A model generated the notes under the pieces. That model saw only the letters and a list, made by a program, of their open reading frames with translations, made no database searches and had not been told where the DNA came from. Below, one piece after another: positions 25,239 to 33,079 of a stretch of DNA of 64,000 nucleotides. The DNA lies in contig NZ_LMOO01000005.1 of NCBI RefSeq assembly GCF_001424195.1, positions 694,541 to 758,540 of the forward strand, in the 5' to 3' direction. Origin of the DNA: Cellulomonas sp. Leaf334. Its GTDB lineage: Bacteria; Actinomycetota; Actinomycetes; Actinomycetales; Cellulomonadaceae. Each line of letters starts with the position of its first letter. The stretch's first letter is position 1. A program made the translations under genes and the position numbers.

Positions 25239-26090
25239 GTGACGACCCCGGTCCGCCTCAGCCCCGTCGACGACGACGACCTCCCCGAGATCGCTCGGTT
25301 CCTGCACGAGAACCTCAACGACGGGCTGTCCGCCGACGGCTGGGCGCGCGCCCTCGTGCCCTCCTGGCGCACGGCCGAGCCCACCCACGGCTACTGCCTG
25401 AGGGCCGACGGGATCCTGGTCGGCGTCTACGCCGCCTTCTTCTCGGAGCGAGTGGTCGCCGGCCGGCTGCGACGGGTCTGCAACCTCGCGGCCTGGTGCG
25501 TCCTCGACGGGTACGGGGCGCACGGGCTCAAGCTGCTCCGGGCGCTGCTGTCCTCCGGTGCGGACGTCTACACCGACCTGTCGCCCAGCGGGTCCGTGGT
25601 CCCCATCGAGCTGCGCCTCGGGTTCCAGCGGCTCGACACCACGACCGACGTCCGGCCGAACCTCCCGTCCTGGCGGCGACGGGTGAGGGTCGTCACCGAC
25701 CGACGGCGCATCGCCGACCTGCTGACCGGGCGCGACGCCGAGCTGTTCCGCGACCACGTGGCCGCCGCGGCGGTACGGCACGTGGTCCTGCTCGTCGACG
25801 GGCAGCCGTGCTACGTGATGTACCGGCGCGTCCGCCGCAAGCGCCTGCCCCTGTTCGGTGCCGTCGTGCACGTGGGGGACGCCACCCTGTTCGCGCGCGG
25901 CGTCGGACCCCTCGGTGCGCACCTGCTGGTCAGGGGCATGCCGGTCCTGCTCGCCGAGCGCCGCATCGTCGGCGGGCCCGTGTCGCGGTCGAGGACCGTG
26001 CAGGGGCGGACCAAGCTCTTCAAGGGGGCCGACGTCGAGGCGCGGGACATCGACGACCTCTACAGCGAGATCACCTCCGTTCCGTGGTGA
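25239..26090 (+). CDS. GNAT-like acyltransferase
   Basis: 283 residues from GTG at 25239 (GGCAGG 10 bases upstream; GTG at 25221 is possible). The N-terminal half resembles the GNAT fold: VRLSPVDDDDLPEIARFLHE, then YCLRADGILVGVYAAFF, NLAAWCVLDGYGAHGLKLLRALL at the acetyl-CoA binding position, and ELRLGFQRLDT near the end. The C-terminal half (about 150-283) is basic and not recognised. It directly precedes a ligase, decarboxylase and carrier protein, so an acyl-ACP or acyl-CoA donor and a sugar acceptor are reasonable guesses. It is separated from the ligase by 52 bases. Confidence 0.55.
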   Translation: MTTPVRLSPVDDDDLPEIARFLHENLNDGLSADGWARALVPSWRTAEPTHGYCLRADGILVGVYAAFFSERVVAGRLRRVCNLAAWCVLDGYGAHGLKLLRALLSSGADVYTDLSPSGSVVPIELRLGFQRLDTTTDVRPNLPSWRRRVRVVTDRRRIADLLTGRDAELFRDHVAAAAVRHVVLLVDGQPCYVMYRRVRRKRLPLFGAVVHVGDATLFARGVGPLGAHLLVRGMPVLLAERRIVGGPVSRSRTVQGRTKLFKGADVEARDIDDLYSEITSVPW

Positions 26091-26091
26091 C

Positions 26092-26136
26092 TTCACCCCG
26101 TGTGCCCCGGATCGGGGCTGGGACGGTCGCTACGCT
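26092..26136 (+). promoter_or_regulatory. Promoter region of the ligase gene, with TTCACCCC element
   Basis: TTCACCCC (26092-26099) lies right after the upstream stop. A small palindrome GCCCC-N5-GGGGC (26104-26118) follows, then a TACGCT -10-like hexamer at 26131-26136. The GTG start at 26143 is only 6 bases beyond it and has no Shine-Dalgarno, suggesting a leaderless transcript. Confidence 0.35.
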
Positions 26137-26142
26137 GACGCG

Positions 26143-27705
26143 GTGGTCACGGTCTGGCACGAACTCCTCGCCTCGCGCTCCCGGGTCGCCGGCGACGCTC
26201 CTGCGCTCACCTTCAAGACCGAGACACTGAGCTACGGGGACCTGTGGGCCGCCGCAGCCCGGTGCGGCTCCGCGTTCGCCGGGCTCGGCCTGGAGCGGGA
26301 GGACCGCGTCGCGGTGTTCCTCGAGAAGCGTCCCGAGACGGTGACGGCGTTCCTCGGCGCGTCGGTGGCCGGGGGAGCCTTCGTGCCGGTGAACCCGCTG
26401 CTCAAGCCGCCGCAGGTCGCGCACATCCTCGCCGACTCCGGCGCGCGCGTCCTGGTGACGTCGGCCGCGCGGCTCGAGCTGCTGACGGACGTGCTCGCGC
26501 AGTCCCCGGCGCTGGAGCACGTCGTGGTCGTCGACGAGCCCGGGACCGCCCCCGACGGCGTCGCCGTGCACGGCTGGGCCGCCCTCATGCGTGACGCGAC
26601 GGTGCCGCCCCCGGCCCCGGGCGTCGACCTCGACGTCGCCGCGATCCTCTACACCTCCGGCAGCACCGGTCTGCCCAAGGGTGTGGTCCTGAGCCACCGC
26701 AACCTCGTGGTCGGCGCGCAGAGCGTCAGCCAGTACCTCGAGAACACCGCGGACGACGTCATCCTGTCGGTCCTCCCGCTCAGCTTCGACGCCGGTCTGT
26801 CCCAGGTGACCACGGCCCTGGCCGTCGGCGCGCACGTCGTCCTGCTCAACTACCTCGTGGCGGCCGACGTGGCGCGGGCGTGCGCCCGGTGGAAGGTCAC
26901 CGGGCTGACGTGCGTGCCGCCGCTGTGGATCCAGATCGCGAACCTGGACTGGCCGCAGGAGGCGCGCGAGTCGCTGCGGTACTTCGCCAACACCGGGGGA
27001 CGGATGCCGAAGACGGTCCTCGACAAGCTGCGCTCGGTCTTTCCCGACGCCAGGCCCTACCTCATGTACGGCCTGACGGAGGCGTTCCGGTCCACCTACC
27101 TGGACCCCGCCGAGGTGGACCGGCGGCCCGACTCGATCGGCAAGGCGATCCCGAACGCGGAGATCCTCGTGGTCCGGCCCGACGGCACCCGCTGCGACCC
27201 CGGGGAGCCGGGCGAGCTCGTGCACCGCGGCGCACTCGTCTCGCTGGGCTACTGGGGCGACGCCGAGCGCACCGCGCAGCGGTTCCGACCCGTACCCGGA
27301 CCCACCACCGGGCACCGGCTGCCGGAGCTGGCCGTCTGGTCGGGCGACACGGTCGTGGCCGACGAGGACGGGTTCCTCTACTTCGTCGGCCGGGCCGACG
27401 AGATGATCAAGACGTCCGGCTACCGCGTCAGCCCCACCGAGGTCGAGGAGGCCGCGCTGCGCACCGAGCTCGCGGTCGACGCCGTCGCCTTCGGGGCCGA
27501 GGACGCCCGGCTCGGGCAGCGGATCGTGCTGGTCGTGGCGCCGCCGACGGGCGAGACGCTGGAGCCGACCACGCTCCTGACGGCCCTGCGCAGCACCCTG
27601 CCGGCGTTCATGGTCCCGGCCGAGGTCGTCGTCCGGGACGCGATCCCGCGGTCGCCGAACGGCAAGTACGACAGACCGCGCGTCCGGGCGGAGTACGAGT
27701 CGTGA
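26143..27705 (+). CDS. AMP-forming acyl/aminoacyl ligase (exosortase-A-associated ligase type)
   Basis: 520 residues. Activates a carboxylic acid as its adenylate and loads it onto CoA or, here more likely, the carrier protein at 28948. ANL-family motifs: YTSGSTGLPKGV (about 170-181), YGLTEAFRSTYLDP (about 309), GRADEMIKTSGYRVSPTEVEE (hinge, about 417), and the catalytic Lys in PNGKYDRPRV (about 506). The length and wording match the acyl-CoA ligase subgroup that accompanies a PLP decarboxylase in exosortase A loci (TIGR03098 as I recall it), but no exosortase is here. Its stop overlaps the decarboxylase start (GTGA). The substrate is probably an amino acid, inferred from the next gene. Confidence 0.85.
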   Translation: MVTVWHELLASRSRVAGDAPALTFKTETLSYGDLWAAAARCGSAFAGLGLEREDRVAVFLEKRPETVTAFLGASVAGGAFVPVNPLLKPPQVAHILADSGARVLVTSAARLELLTDVLAQSPALEHVVVVDEPGTAPDGVAVHGWAALMRDATVPPPAPGVDLDVAAILYTSGSTGLPKGVVLSHRNLVVGAQSVSQYLENTADDVILSVLPLSFDAGLSQVTTALAVGAHVVLLNYLVAADVARACARWKVTGLTCVPPLWIQIANLDWPQEARESLRYFANTGGRMPKTVLDKLRSVFPDARPYLMYGLTEAFRSTYLDPAEVDRRPDSIGKAIPNAEILVVRPDGTRCDPGEPGELVHRGALVSLGYWGDAERTAQRFRPVPGPTTGHRLPELAVWSGDTVVADEDGFLYFVGRADEMIKTSGYRVSPTEVEEAALRTELAVDAVAFGAEDARLGQRIVLVVAPPTGETLEPTTLLTALRSTLPAFMVPAEVVVRDAIPRSPNGKYDRPRVRAEYES

Positions 27706-28928
27706 CGGCGTCGACCACCGTGAGCGCGTTCGGCGAGGTCGACGGGGTGCTGAGCGTCGGAGGGGTCGGCGTCGACCGGCTGGCACGACGGGTCGGCTCC
27801 ACGCCGTTCTTCGCCTACGACCGCACGCTCATCACGCAGCGCGTCGCCCTGCTGCGCTCGCTGCTGCCGGAGCGCCTCAGCCTGGGCTACGCGGTCAAGG
27901 CGAACCCCATGCCGGCCGTCGTCCACCTGCTGGCCTCGCTCGTCGACTCCCTCGACGTCGCGAGTGCCCACGAGATGCGGGTGGCCCTCGACACCGGCAC
28001 CGACGCCTCCCGCGTGAGCTTCGCCGGCCCCGGCAAGACGACCGCGGAGCTCGAGCAGGCCGTCGCGTCCGGCGTCACGATCGAGATCGAGTCCGAGGGC
28101 GAGGCGCGCCGCGTCGTCGCCGTCGGCGAGGAGCTGGGAGTGCGGCCCCGGGTCGCGGTGCGCGTCAACCCGGACTTCGCCGTCCGCGGCTCCGGGATGC
28201 GGATGGGCGGCGGCCCGCAGCAGTTCGGCGTCGACGCGGAGCAGGTGCCGGAGCTCCTGCGCGACCTGGACGCGGCGGGCGTCGACCTGCTCGGGTTCCA
28301 CGTGTTCGCCGGCTCGCAGAACCTCTCCGCGGACCTGCTGGTGCAGGCGCAGACGCGCACGGTCGAGCTCGTGCTCGCCCTGGCCGCCGAGTCGCCCCAA
28401 CCGGTCCGGTACGTGAACCTCGGCGGCGGGTTCGGCGTCCCGTACTTCCCGCAGGACCAGCCGCTCGACATCGCCGCGGTGGCCGCGAACCTCACCCGTC
28501 TCGTCGAGGACCGGCTCGCGCCGGCGCTCCCCGATGCCGACCTCGTCATCGAGCTCGGTCGCTACCTCGTCGCCGAGGCCGGGGTCTACGTCACGCGGGT
28601 GGTCGACCGGAAGGTCTCCCGCGGCAGCACCTACCTCGTGGTCGACGGCGGCATGCACCACCAGCTCGCCGCGTCCGGCAACCTCGGCCAGGTGATCCGC
28701 CGCAACTACCCGCTCGCCGTCGGCGGCCGCGTCTCCGCCGAGCCCGAGGAGACGGCCACGGTCGTCGGGTGCCTCTGCACCCCCCTGGACCTGCTGGGCG
28801 ACCGCGTCGAGCTTCCGCGCGCCGACGTCGGCGACCTGGTCGTCGTCTTCCAGGCCGGTGCCTACGGGCTGACGGCCAGCCCGACGGCCTTCCTGGGCCA
28901 TCCCGCACCAGTCGAGATCCTCGTCTGA
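27702..28928 (+). CDS. PLP-dependent decarboxylase, Orn/DAP/Arg decarboxylase group 2 (alanine-racemase fold)
   Basis: 408 residues. Barrel plus beta-domain enzyme. LGYAVKANPMPAVV contains the PLP-binding Lys (about residue 66); HVFAGSQ, NLGGGFGVPY (phosphate-binding Gly-rich loop, about 241) and ELGRYLVAEAGVYVTRVV follow; CLCTPLDLLGD holds the dimer-partner Cys (about 356). It resembles the exosortase-A-associated decarboxylase (TIGR03099 as I recall) and the carrier-protein decarboxylases BtrK and VinO, which decarboxylate amino acids bound to an ACP. With a ligase before it and an ACP after it, decarboxylation of an ACP-bound amino acid is the simplest reading. Free-amino-acid decarboxylation is the alternative. 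Confidence 0.87.
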   Translation: MTASTTVSAFGEVDGVLSVGGVGVDRLARRVGSTPFFAYDRTLITQRVALLRSLLPERLSLGYAVKANPMPAVVHLLASLVDSLDVASAHEMRVALDTGTDASRVSFAGPGKTTAELEQAVASGVTIEIESEGEARRVVAVGEELGVRPRVAVRVNPDFAVRGSGMRMGGGPQQFGVDAEQVPELLRDLDAAGVDLLGFHVFAGSQNLSADLLVQAQTRTVELVLALAAESPQPVRYVNLGGGFGVPYFPQDQPLDIAAVAANLTRLVEDRLAPALPDADLVIELGRYLVAEAGVYVTRVVDRKVSRGSTYLVVDGGMHHQLAASGNLGQVIRRNYPLAVGGRVSAEPEETATVVGCLCTPLDLLGDRVELPRADVGDLVVVFQAGAYGLTASPTAFLGHPAPVEILV

Positions 28929-28947
28929 ACCACCACCAAGGAGCTCC

Positions 28948-29208
28948 ATGACCGACGCAACACTCGAGGGTGTCAAGGGCATCGTCGTCACCACCCTGGG
29001 CATCGAGGACCGCGCCGCGACGCTGACGGCGTCCAGCCCGCTCTTCGGCGCCGTGCCGGAGCTGGACTCGCTCGGCGTGCTCGAGGTGGTCACCCGCCTC
29101 GAGTCGCACTTCGGCATCACGATCGACGACGAGGAGTTCTCCGGCGAGATCTTCGAGACGCTCGGCTCCCTCGCGCAGTTCGTCGAGGGCAAGCTCCCGT
29201 CGGCCTGA
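28948..29208 (+). CDS. Acyl carrier protein
   Basis: 86 residues, acidic, four-helix ACP pattern. The phosphopantetheine attachment site is Ser41 in PELDSLGVLEVVTRLES; the DSL motif is intact. FGITIDDEEFSGEIFETLGSLAQFVE forms helices 3-4. AAGGAG lies 7 bases before the ATG. It is not next to fatty-acid genes but to a ligase and decarboxylase, so it is a dedicated carrier. The stop overlaps the following glycosyltransferase start by 1 base (TGATG). Confidence 0.93.
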   Translation: MTDATLEGVKGIVVTTLGIEDRAATLTASSPLFGAVPELDSLGVLEVVTRLESHFGITIDDEEFSGEIFETLGSLAQFVEGKLPSA

Positions 29209-30527
29209 TGCGCCCGCCACGCGTCCTCATCATCGTGCAGAACCTGCCGGTCCCCCTGGACCGGCGGGTGTGGCTGGAGGCCCAGGCCCTGACGGCCGCG
29301 GGCTACCAGGTGAGCGTCATCTGCCCGAAGGGCCCGGACGACCCTGCGCGGCAGGTGCTCGACGGCGTCGGCATCTACAAGTACCGGCCGGCCCCGGAGG
29401 CCAACGGGCTGCTCGGGTTCGTGGTCGAGTTCGCGTACTCGTGGCTGCGTACCGCGCTGCTGTCGGTGGTGGTGCGGCGCGAGCGCGGGTTCGACGTGAT
29501 CCAGGCGTGCAACCCGCCGGACACGTACTGGCTGCTCGCCCTCCTGTGGCGTGTCGCCGGCGTGCGGTTCGTCTTCGACCACCACGACCTCAACCCCGAG
29601 CTGTTCCGCTCGCGGTTCGGGGAGCCGCGGTCGGTCGGGGCGCGCGCGCAGTACGGCGGGCTGCTCTGGCTCGAGCGCCGCACGTTCCGCGCGGCGGACC
29701 GGGTCATCTCGACCAACGAGTCGTACCGCCGGGTCGCCCTCGAGCGCGGCGGGGTGCCCCGCGAGCACACGGAGGTCGTGCGCAGCGGCCCGGACACCCG
29801 CCGGATGCGGCCCGTCGTGCCCGAGCAGGATCGCGCCCGCGGCGGTCACCTGCTCGTCTACCTGGGGATCATGGGCCCGCAGGACGACGTCCACGTGGTG
29901 CTCGAGGTCATGGACGAGCTGGTCCGGGTGCGGGGCCGGCGGGACGTGCGCGCCGCGCTGCTCGGCTTCGGGGACACCCTCGAGGACCTGCGGCGGCAGT
30001 GCACCGCCCTCGGGCTCGACGACGTCGTCGAGTTCACCGGCCGCGTCGGCCCGCGCGAGATCGGCGACTACCTCAGCGCGGCGAGCCTCGGGCTCGGCCC
30101 TGACCGCAACACCCCGCTCAACGACGCCTCCACCATGAACAAGACCATGGAGTACATGGCGTACGCCGTGCCGGCCGTCTCGTTCGACCTCACGGAGACC
30201 CGCTACTCCGCCGGCGACACCGGCGTGATCGTCCCGTCCGGGGACATCGGCGCGTTCGCGGACGCCGTCGAGGCGCTCCTGGACGACGAGGACCGCCGGG
30301 TCGCCCTGTCGCTCGCGGCGCGGGAGCGTGCGACGGCCGAGCTCGACTGGCGTCCACAGCGCAGCCGCTACCTCGGCGTGTTCGACGGGCTGCTCCGGTT
30401 CCGCTCGACGGCCCCGTCCGACGACCCGGCACCGGACGCGCACGACCCGTGGGGCCGTGCCTACGTCGACCTCGACGAGCCCGGCAGGCTCGAGTCCTTC
30501 GTCCGGTCACGGGGTCCCGCGCGCTGA
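29208..30527 (+). CDS. Glycosyltransferase, GT4
   Basis: 439 residues. RVLIIVQNLPVPLDRRVWLEAQAL at the N-terminus is the pattern of WbuB/exosortase-associated GT4 enzymes; VRFVFDHHDLNPELFRSRFG contains a conserved acceptor-site segment; LLVYLGIMGPQDDVHVVLEVMDEL opens the C-terminal domain, and EFTGRVGPREIGDYLSAASLGLGPD plus STMNKTMEYMAYAVPAV form the donor-binding site. Translationally coupled to the ACP, which suggests that the sugar it adds, or its product, is linked to the ACP-dependent modification. The convergent polymerase gene ends 13 bases away. Confidence 0.9.
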   Translation: MRPPRVLIIVQNLPVPLDRRVWLEAQALTAAGYQVSVICPKGPDDPARQVLDGVGIYKYRPAPEANGLLGFVVEFAYSWLRTALLSVVVRRERGFDVIQACNPPDTYWLLALLWRVAGVRFVFDHHDLNPELFRSRFGEPRSVGARAQYGGLLWLERRTFRAADRVISTNESYRRVALERGGVPREHTEVVRSGPDTRRMRPVVPEQDRARGGHLLVYLGIMGPQDDVHVVLEVMDELVRVRGRRDVRAALLGFGDTLEDLRRQCTALGLDDVVEFTGRVGPREIGDYLSAASLGLGPDRNTPLNDASTMNKTMEYMAYAVPAVSFDLTETRYSAGDTGVIVPSGDIGAFADAVEALLDDEDRRVALSLAARERATAELDWRPQRSRYLGVFDGLLRFRSTAPSDDPAPDAHDPWGRAYVDLDEPGRLESFVRSRGPAR

Positions 30528-30540
30528 GCCGCGTGACCGC

Positions 30541-31962
30541 TCAGCGCGAGCTGTCCGACACCCGCGCGCGGCGCCCCTCGTCCACGTCGGGCGCGTCGGC
30601 GTCGGGCGTCGGCACGAGGGCGACCGGTGCCGGCTCCCCGTCGGCGGCGGTCGCTGGGGGCGCCGGATCTCGATCGCTCGGATGGAGGCGGATCAGCGCC
30701 CCCGCGATGCCGAGCGCCAGGAACAGCGTCCCCATCGTCATCGGGAAGCCGAACCCGTCGAAGAACGCGAGCGAGACCGCCCCGGCCAGGATGCCCGCGA
30801 TGAGCGAGAGCGCCAGGTCGCGCGACTGCGGGTCCGCCCAGCGGCGGCGCCGGCGCACCAGGACGACGATCGCGGTGATGGGGACCGCGACGAACGCGAC
30901 CGTGCCGACGATCCCGCAGCTGACCAGCAGGCCGAGGTAGTTGTTGTCGAAGATCCGGTACTTCGGCAGGAACGTGCCCAGGCCGCGACCGAACCAGGGT
31001 GCGTCGAGGAAGAACTGCCAGGCGACCGCGTAGCTGTCCGTGCGGGACGTGATGCTCGGGTCGTCCTTCACGCCGCTGAACATGCCACGCACCGAGCTGA
31101 ACAGACGGGGCACGCCGGCGGCCAGCACCACGGCCACGGCGAGGAACGAGCCGCCCACCCGCCACCGCAGCGCGGGCGGCCAGCCCCACAGCAGCACGAG
31201 CATGCAGACCGCGAGGCCGATGTACGCCGAGCGGGACATGGAGATCGCCAGGGCCAGCGAGATCGCCGCCACGGGGAACCAGCGCCGCACGAAGCCGCGT
31301 CCCGACGGGTAGAGCGCCCCGTGCAGCGCGAGCGGCAGCAGGATGGACAGGAGCGCGCCGAACTCGATCGGGCTGGTCGCGGTCCCCGAGATCCGTACCA
31401 GTCCGTTGCGAAACGCCGCGCTGACGTCGCCGACCGCGGTCAGGCCCGGGATCGCGATGCGGTCGACCAGCGGCTGCTTGGTCACGTACTGCGCGAGCCC
31501 CACGAGGGCCATCAGGCCGCCGATGAACGCGAACCGGCGCACCAGCACCTCGACGTCCCGGAGCTTGGTCAGGCCGTCGTGCGCCGTGAGCAACGCACCC
31601 GACCAGGAGACGACGACGAGCAGGGCGACGTCGGCCGGGCTGACCTCGTCCCCGTCGATCGGCCGCGTCATGGCTGCGACGTAGCTGATCCCGACGGCGA
31701 CGAGGAAGTAGGTGAGCGCGATCCGGATCGGCCGCCGCGGCCCGGCGACGCTCGCGGAGCGCCACAGCTGCGCGAGGAACCACACGAGCGCGCTCGCGAG
31801 ACCGAACAGCGTCGACGGTGCGCCCGCGCTGCCCAGCGGATGGAAGATCAGCCGCGACGGGATCGCGAACAGCAGCACGAGGTAGACGGTCAGCCAGGTC
31901 AGCACACCGGTCGTGCGCAGCGCGTCGCGGGACCGGGCTGCCGTGACCGTCGCGCTACCCAC
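30541..31962 (-). CDS. O-antigen ligase/Wzy-like polymerase
   Basis: 473 residues from GTG at 31962, which overlaps the end of the chain-length gene by 8 bases. About 12 membrane segments; the segment TSPIEFGALLSILLPLAL followed by SRSAYIGLAVCMLVLL, and the large external loop with SYAVAWQFFLDAPWFGRGLGTFLPKY and NNYLGLLVSCGIVGTVAF, are typical of the Wzy_C/O-antigen ligase family. Expected to polymerise flipped EPS repeat units at the outer face of the membrane. A 50-residue acidic Pro/Ala-rich tail is cytoplasmic or external. An open frame continues upstream to 32280 but is the antisense-like shadow of the neighbouring gene. Confidence 0.87.
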   Translation of the reverse strand: MGSATVTAARSRDALRTTGVLTWLTVYLVLLFAIPSRLIFHPLGSAGAPSTLFGLASALVWFLAQLWRSASVAGPRRPIRIALTYFLVAVGISYVAAMTRPIDGDEVSPADVALLVVVSWSGALLTAHDGLTKLRDVEVLVRRFAFIGGLMALVGLAQYVTKQPLVDRIAIPGLTAVGDVSAAFRNGLVRISGTATSPIEFGALLSILLPLALHGALYPSGRGFVRRWFPVAAISLALAISMSRSAYIGLAVCMLVLLWGWPPALRWRVGGSFLAVAVVLAAGVPRLFSSVRGMFSGVKDDPSITSRTDSYAVAWQFFLDAPWFGRGLGTFLPKYRIFDNNYLGLLVSCGIVGTVAFVAVPITAIVVLVRRRRRWADPQSRDLALSLIAGILAGAVSLAFFDGFGFPMTMGTLFLALGIAGALIRLHPSDRDPAPPATAADGEPAPVALVPTPDADAPDVDEGRRARVSDSSR

Positions 31963-32887
31963 GATGGACGATGTGGAACTCGTCGTCGAGGGCGGGATCG
32001 TCCGTCGCACGCGGCGGCCACTGCGAGCCGTAGCGCTCCTCGGACCGGGCGAAGTCCTGTGCCTGGACCTTCGGCGCGGTCTTCTGCCACGACGTCGCGT
32101 CCTCGTCGGTCGTCTGCGCGGCCTGGGGCAGCTCGGGCTCGGGCTCCTCAGGTGCGGTGGCCACCGAGGGGTCCGCGGGGACCGGGGGCGCCGTGGTCGC
32201 CGCCGACGACGGCGCGGCCTGCCCGTCGGCGTCCGGCGCGACGGCCGCCTCCGGCGCGTCCGTCGACTCCGCCCCCGCACGGAGGTGCTCGCGCCGGCGG
32301 GCAGCCAGGCTGTCGAACGCGATGGCGCCGACGAGCGTCAGCACCATCCCCACCCCGGCGGCGGCGATGAGCGCACGCAGCGAGTCGCTGCGCTCCGTGG
32401 TGGCACGGGTGTCGACGGACAGCGGCATCGAGGTGACGCGGGAGTCCGCCGGGGCCTCGACCTGGTCCTGGAGCATGGTCAGGGCGTCGGGCAGGGTGTC
32501 GAGGACCGCGTTCAGGGCGGCCATCACGTCCTCCTCGGACGGGTCCTCCACCTTGATGAGCACCAGCGGGCCTCGGGAGAGCGGGTCGAGCACGATGTCG
32601 TAGGTCGTGTTCGGGAAGTCCTCGGCGAACAGCTGACGGGCCTCGTCACCCGCCAGGTACGCGACGACGAGAGCCGCGGGCTGCTCGAGGCCGCCCAGGG
32701 CGAGCAGGGGGTTCGAGCCGTCCTCGAGCGAGGCGCCCGGCGGGAGGAGGAGCACGCTGCCGGCCGCGCTGTACGTCGGCGGGACGGCGTCGTTGGCCAC
32801 GTAGACGAGGCCCGCGGTCATGGCCAGACCCACGAGCACGACATACCACCGCCGCAGAAGTGCAGCGACGACGGCGGTGAACTCCAT
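31955..32887 (-). CDS. Wzz-like chain-length/EPS-export protein, no kinase domain
   Basis: 310 residues from ATG at 32887 (AGGAGC 6 bases upstream). Membrane segment 1 (RRWYVVLVGLAMTAGLVYVAND, about 12-33), an extracytoplasmic region (35-175) with YSAAGSVLLLPPGASLEDGSNP typical of Wzz proteins, membrane segment 2 (LIAAAGVGMVLTLVGAIAFDS, about 183-203), then a long acidic Ala/Pro-rich cytoplasmic tail. There is no tyrosine-kinase domain. Likely controls EPS chain length with the polymerase next to it. Divergent from a second Wzz-like gene at 33080. Confidence 0.78.
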   Translation of the reverse strand: MEFTAVVAALLRRWYVVLVGLAMTAGLVYVANDAVPPTYSAAGSVLLLPPGASLEDGSNPLLALGGLEQPAALVVAYLAGDEARQLFAEDFPNTTYDIVLDPLSRGPLVLIKVEDPSEEDVMAALNAVLDTLPDALTMLQDQVEAPADSRVTSMPLSVDTRATTERSDSLRALIAAAGVGMVLTLVGAIAFDSLAARRREHLRAGAESTDAPEAAVAPDADGQAAPSSAATTAPPVPADPSVATAPEEPEPELPQAAQTTDEDATSWQKTAPKVQAQDFARSEERYGSQWPPRATDDPALDDEFHIVHRG

Positions 32888-32985
32888 GGGTGCTCCTGTC
32901 GGGTCCTCCCCGCGCTGACCTGGCTGGCGGCGGTCCTTCGAGGTTAACGCCGGGGTCTGCGGTCGCGGCACGGGCACCCGGAATC

Positions 32986-33014
32986 ATGTCCGATTCGTCA
33001 CGATATCTTCATCC
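32986..33014. promoter_or_regulatory. TGTCCG and TTCATCC elements between divergent Wzz-like genes
   Basis: ATGTCCG (32986-32992) and, after GATATC, TTCATCCGG (33008-33016) match the recurring EPS-locus elements with one base change (TTCATCC for TTCACCC). They sit about 100 bases before the minus-strand gene and 65-95 before the plus-strand gene. Confidence 0.3.
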
Positions 33015-33079
33015 GGTCGCCGAGGTGTCGGGCCGGGTCCGCGTGCCAGACTCGACGCGGTGCGAGGAGGTGGTGGGCG

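Noticed and set aside
26143..29208. Complete exosortase/PEP-CTERM system
   Set aside because: Ligase and decarboxylase resemble exosortase-associated families, but no multi-pass exosortase with its Cys-Arg-His residues and no PEP-CTERM-like tail was found in the window.
27420..30443. A 1007-codon minus-strand open frame across the decarboxylase, ACP and glycosyltransferase
   Set aside because: Antisense shadow; all three plus-strand genes have intact family motifs.
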